DNA from: Andrena cerasifolii
Lineage: Eukaryota > Arthropoda > Insecta > Hymenoptera > Andrenidae
Assembly (NCBI RefSeq): GCF_050908995.1
Contig: NC_135130.1
Coordinates: forward strand, 9,293,001-9,357,000
Reading direction: 5' to 3'
DNA: 64,000 bases
A model generated the notes under the pieces. It searched no databases. It saw nothing but the letters and a program-made list of their open reading frames with translations, and was not told the DNA's origin. Each line of letters starts with the position of its first letter. Within the stretch, counting starts at the first letter, position 1. Positions 61,949 through 64,000 of this stretch are shown here, piece after piece. Both the position numbers and the translations under genes were made by a program.

Positions 61949-62199
61949 ATTTAAAAAAATTAAAAGCGATTTCAAAAAATATAAAAGGAAATAAAAAGTA
62001 AAAAATAATTTTTTCCCTTATTTAATCTACGACTCTCAATTTTATTATGTCGGCGCCTCATCATTTGCACTGTGTAAATCTGACGCCGACTTAAAAAATT
62101 GAGAGTCTTAGATTAAATAAAGGGGAAAATGAATTTTTACTTTTTACTTCCTTTTATATTTTTTGAAATCGGTTTTAATTTTTTTAATTTTTTAATTTT
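61949..62199. mobile_element. Small AT-rich foldback element
   Basis: Two inverted arms of about 105-115 bases share ATTTCAAAAAATATAAAAGG, AAAAAGTAAAAA and GACTCTCAATTTT, and meet at GTCGGCG / CGCCGAC around a 27-base loop (62056-62082). The outer ends fade into A- and T-runs, so the borders and any target duplication cannot be fixed. There is no coding content. The structure fits a MITE. Confidence 0.7.
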
Positions 62200-62334
62200 T
62201 AGTTACTTAAGTTATATAACTACATTTTCTAAAATAATAAATATAAATATAGTATAATATACGCAGAGGGGACACGTTTCCGAGCGATAGTTTTTCGCTC
62301 CTTTCTTGCCGATGGCGAGAGCGAGATGGAACGA

Positions 62335-62388
62335 GAGCGAATCAGAGGGACTGAAAGCGAGCGAATCAGAGGGACTGAAAGCGAGCGA
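62335..62388 (+). repeat. 24-bp tandem duplication
   Basis: The unit GAGCGAATCAGAGGGACTGA plus AAGC occurs twice in exact tandem (62335-62358, 62359-62382), followed by six bases of a third copy. Because 24 is a multiple of three, it gives an eight-residue repeat in every frame, including the 265-codon minus frame 62212-63009. Confidence 0.85.
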
Positions 62389-64000
62389 GAAACGGTACGA
62401 GACAGACGACGCGTTGATACTTTGTTTCGCTCTCTTTTTCGGACGCCCGATACTCCGTCCTTTGCCTGCCCGTGCATACAATATATTAATAATGAAACAG
62501 ATTTCGTATTTTTGTTGTAACTTCAAAACTACTAGAACGATTTTGATAATTCCTTCTCCGTGTCCTAAATCGATTGAAGCTAAATTAAACGCAATAAGTT
62601 TCACGAAAATCGGTGCAGTTGTTACGGCGAAAATCGCGGACAAACGTAATACGTATAACATACGTACAAACACCTCGACTGAGAACCTTTTTCTTCTTTT
62701 TTTAAGTCGATTAAAAAGGTAACGCAACCTTAGCGCAAACCGATAAACGCCTACTTCGTAAACAAATGCTTCGTGTCCGAACGTGACTAATGGCCGACAC
62801 AAACAAACAATCGGCGACACGCAACTCAACAGGCGACCGTTACGAGAAATATGTTCGGTTACATGTCGGAAACGCAACAATGCGTAGATTAACAGATACG
62901 TGAAAGAGCAAATGTTCGATAATGATATGTTCTGCATCGGAAACAAATGTATACGGCACGCAACATCGATATACATACCGCGGAAGCTACAGTTCGCTGT
63001 GTTCGCCAACGTTCAACATCGATGCAAACTAATCGCACAATCAAATCTATTAATTGCATGCTTACCTCCGCACATTCGTTCACAGACACCCCGGAACGTA
63101 CTCTGGTCGATTTTCTTCTGCACTTTAGCAACAAACCACCAAAAATTGACAACGAAACGTAACACGCGAAACAGAGCAACCGACCGGCCGCGCACCACCA
63201 ACGAAACTCGTTTGCGTTCGCGCACGATCGCGCCCAACCAACCTAAGTGCCTGCAGCGCACTCTACCGAATGGAAATCGTACTTCTCCTCTACCCGCCAC
63301 CCTTATTTCAAATTAACACGAAAAATGCCCCGCCAATGTGGCCTCCACTTCCACAAGTATTCTTCGTAACGGCTACATTACCGTCCAACCCATTAAGCAG
63401 CCTCCTACGTAGTTTTTTAACGGACGAAATTAATGCACGAACTAAGAAACCGACAAGTAAAATGCGTGGTACTGCTCACACCTACGATCACTGCCACGGT
63501 TCACCTCCGGTCACTGATTATATACACGGTTCTGCGACCGTTCGATATTCTTAAAGGATGTCAGAGGCTCGATTCTTTCTCAGACGCATTAAACTTTGTG
63601 TATACATTGAATCGCGCGGCACTCGCGGGACGAAATGAAAATAACGACCACCTTGTAACAAGGAAACACCTGGGAACACCGTACACTGTAGAAACGAATA
63701 CTTAACTAACTTCACCAATGATTGAATTGAATATAGTTCTCGGAGTCACCGCCCTCGGACGTGGAATTCTCATGGAGTCGGTATTTCAGTTCGCCTGACA
63801 CGAACTTCCAGAAGATGTTAGATCTATTCTATGCCTCGTCTATGATTATTTTTTCATTTCTAACGTGAGAAAATGTCCTCCCCAACCTCTCGCATAGCGA
63901 TTCACGCATCCTCCCGCCAAAAGTTCGCCCCGGGAATTTTAAATGCGATTCTTAGTATCTCGATGCGGGGAATAATTGAACGAACAGTAATATCTTCAAC
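62389..64000. other. AT-richer terminal stretch, possible repeat or 5' gene region
   Basis: Composition shifts from the CpG-rich background. The segment 62515-62650 has a repetitive feel (CTTCAAAACTACTAGAACG, then TTTCACGAAAATCGG), of the kind seen in degenerate mobile elements, but I could not assign it. The 265-codon minus frame 62212-63009 is the longest in the window. It begins inside the foldback element's flank and crosses the 24-bp repeat, so I do not call it. A candidate leader exon is listed at 63066. Confidence 0.4.
63066..63300 (-). other. Possible untranslated leader exon ending at a strong splice donor
   Basis: On the minus strand a GC-moderate, CpG-containing stretch ends at GCGGAG|GTAAGCA, with exon end at 63066. 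That is a good donor consensus. Upstream sequence resembles an insect 5' leader: few long runs, scattered GTTTGTT and AAAGTGCAG. The frame 63013-63300 is open across the donor but is Arg/Val-rich and unrecognised. The start is arbitrary, and the whole call rests on one splice signal and composition. Confidence 0.15.

Noticed and set aside
62212..63009. 265-codon minus-strand frame, the longest in the window
   Set aside because: It crosses a 24-bp tandem repeat, borders a foldback element, and has plus-strand rivals throughout. No domain recognised.
1..64000. tRNA, rRNA and CRISPR arrays
   Set aside because: Scanned by eye for B-box-like GGTTCGA contexts, rRNA blocks and regularly spaced repeats. 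A few GGTTCGA hits (for example 21047, 40782, 45970) lack a tRNA fold, and the 173-bp repeats are transposon-internal.

Overview
The window looks like nuclear DNA from an insect, most likely a hymenopteran (bee, ant or wasp). Four things suggest this. The background is moderately GC-rich and full of CpG dinucleotides with no sign of CpG depletion. The sharply AT-rich islands are non-autonomous DNA transposons. There are no operons, bacterial-style gene packing, tRNAs or rRNAs. Short tracts of GA, TTC and polypurine/polypyrimidine sequence are common. The taxonomic call is an inference from composition and repeat style; I could not search a database.

Almost everything here is intergenic or intronic. 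The many open reading frames lie on both strands at once, share no recognisable domain, and are what an AT-poor, stop-poor sequence gives by chance. Only one coding candidate has independent support: a minus-strand exon at about 36996-37317. It has a good splice acceptor, a GTAAGTG donor and a membrane-helix-like segment. A second, diverged copy of its central part lies inverted at about 5012-5145, and the two copies align in the same reading frame. A few weaker exon or promoter candidates are also listed (12526, 40210, 63066).

The strongest features are transposable elements that can be delimited to the base. (1) 16566-17235 is a hAT-like MITE with an 8-bp target duplication and eight CACGTG motifs. 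(2) 31785-35326 is a three-layer nest. An outer TA-flanked element (25-bp perfect terminal repeats) contains a second TA-flanked element at 32067-35046, which contains a 2.06-kb foldback element at 32556-34618. That innermost element has 173-bp internal repeats and a non-palindromic core with a possible spliced exon. (3) 53460-53891 is a foldback MITE with hAT-like CAAGGG ends. (4) 59241-59957 is an almost perfect 717-bp hairpin flanked by TTAA. (5) About 61949-62199 is a small AT-rich hairpin, followed by a 24-bp tandem duplication. None of them encodes a recognisable transposase.

Layout: 1-16.5 kb is unannotated GC-rich sequence with purine/pyrimidine tracts; 16.6-17.2 kb the E-box MITE; 17.2-31.8 kb featureless apart from simple repeats; 31.8-35.3 kb the nested transposons; 35.3-37.4 kb the candidate membrane-protein exon; 37.4-53.4 kb featureless; 53.5-62.4 kb three foldback elements; 62.4-64 kb an AT-richer segment with a possible 5' exon on the minus strand.
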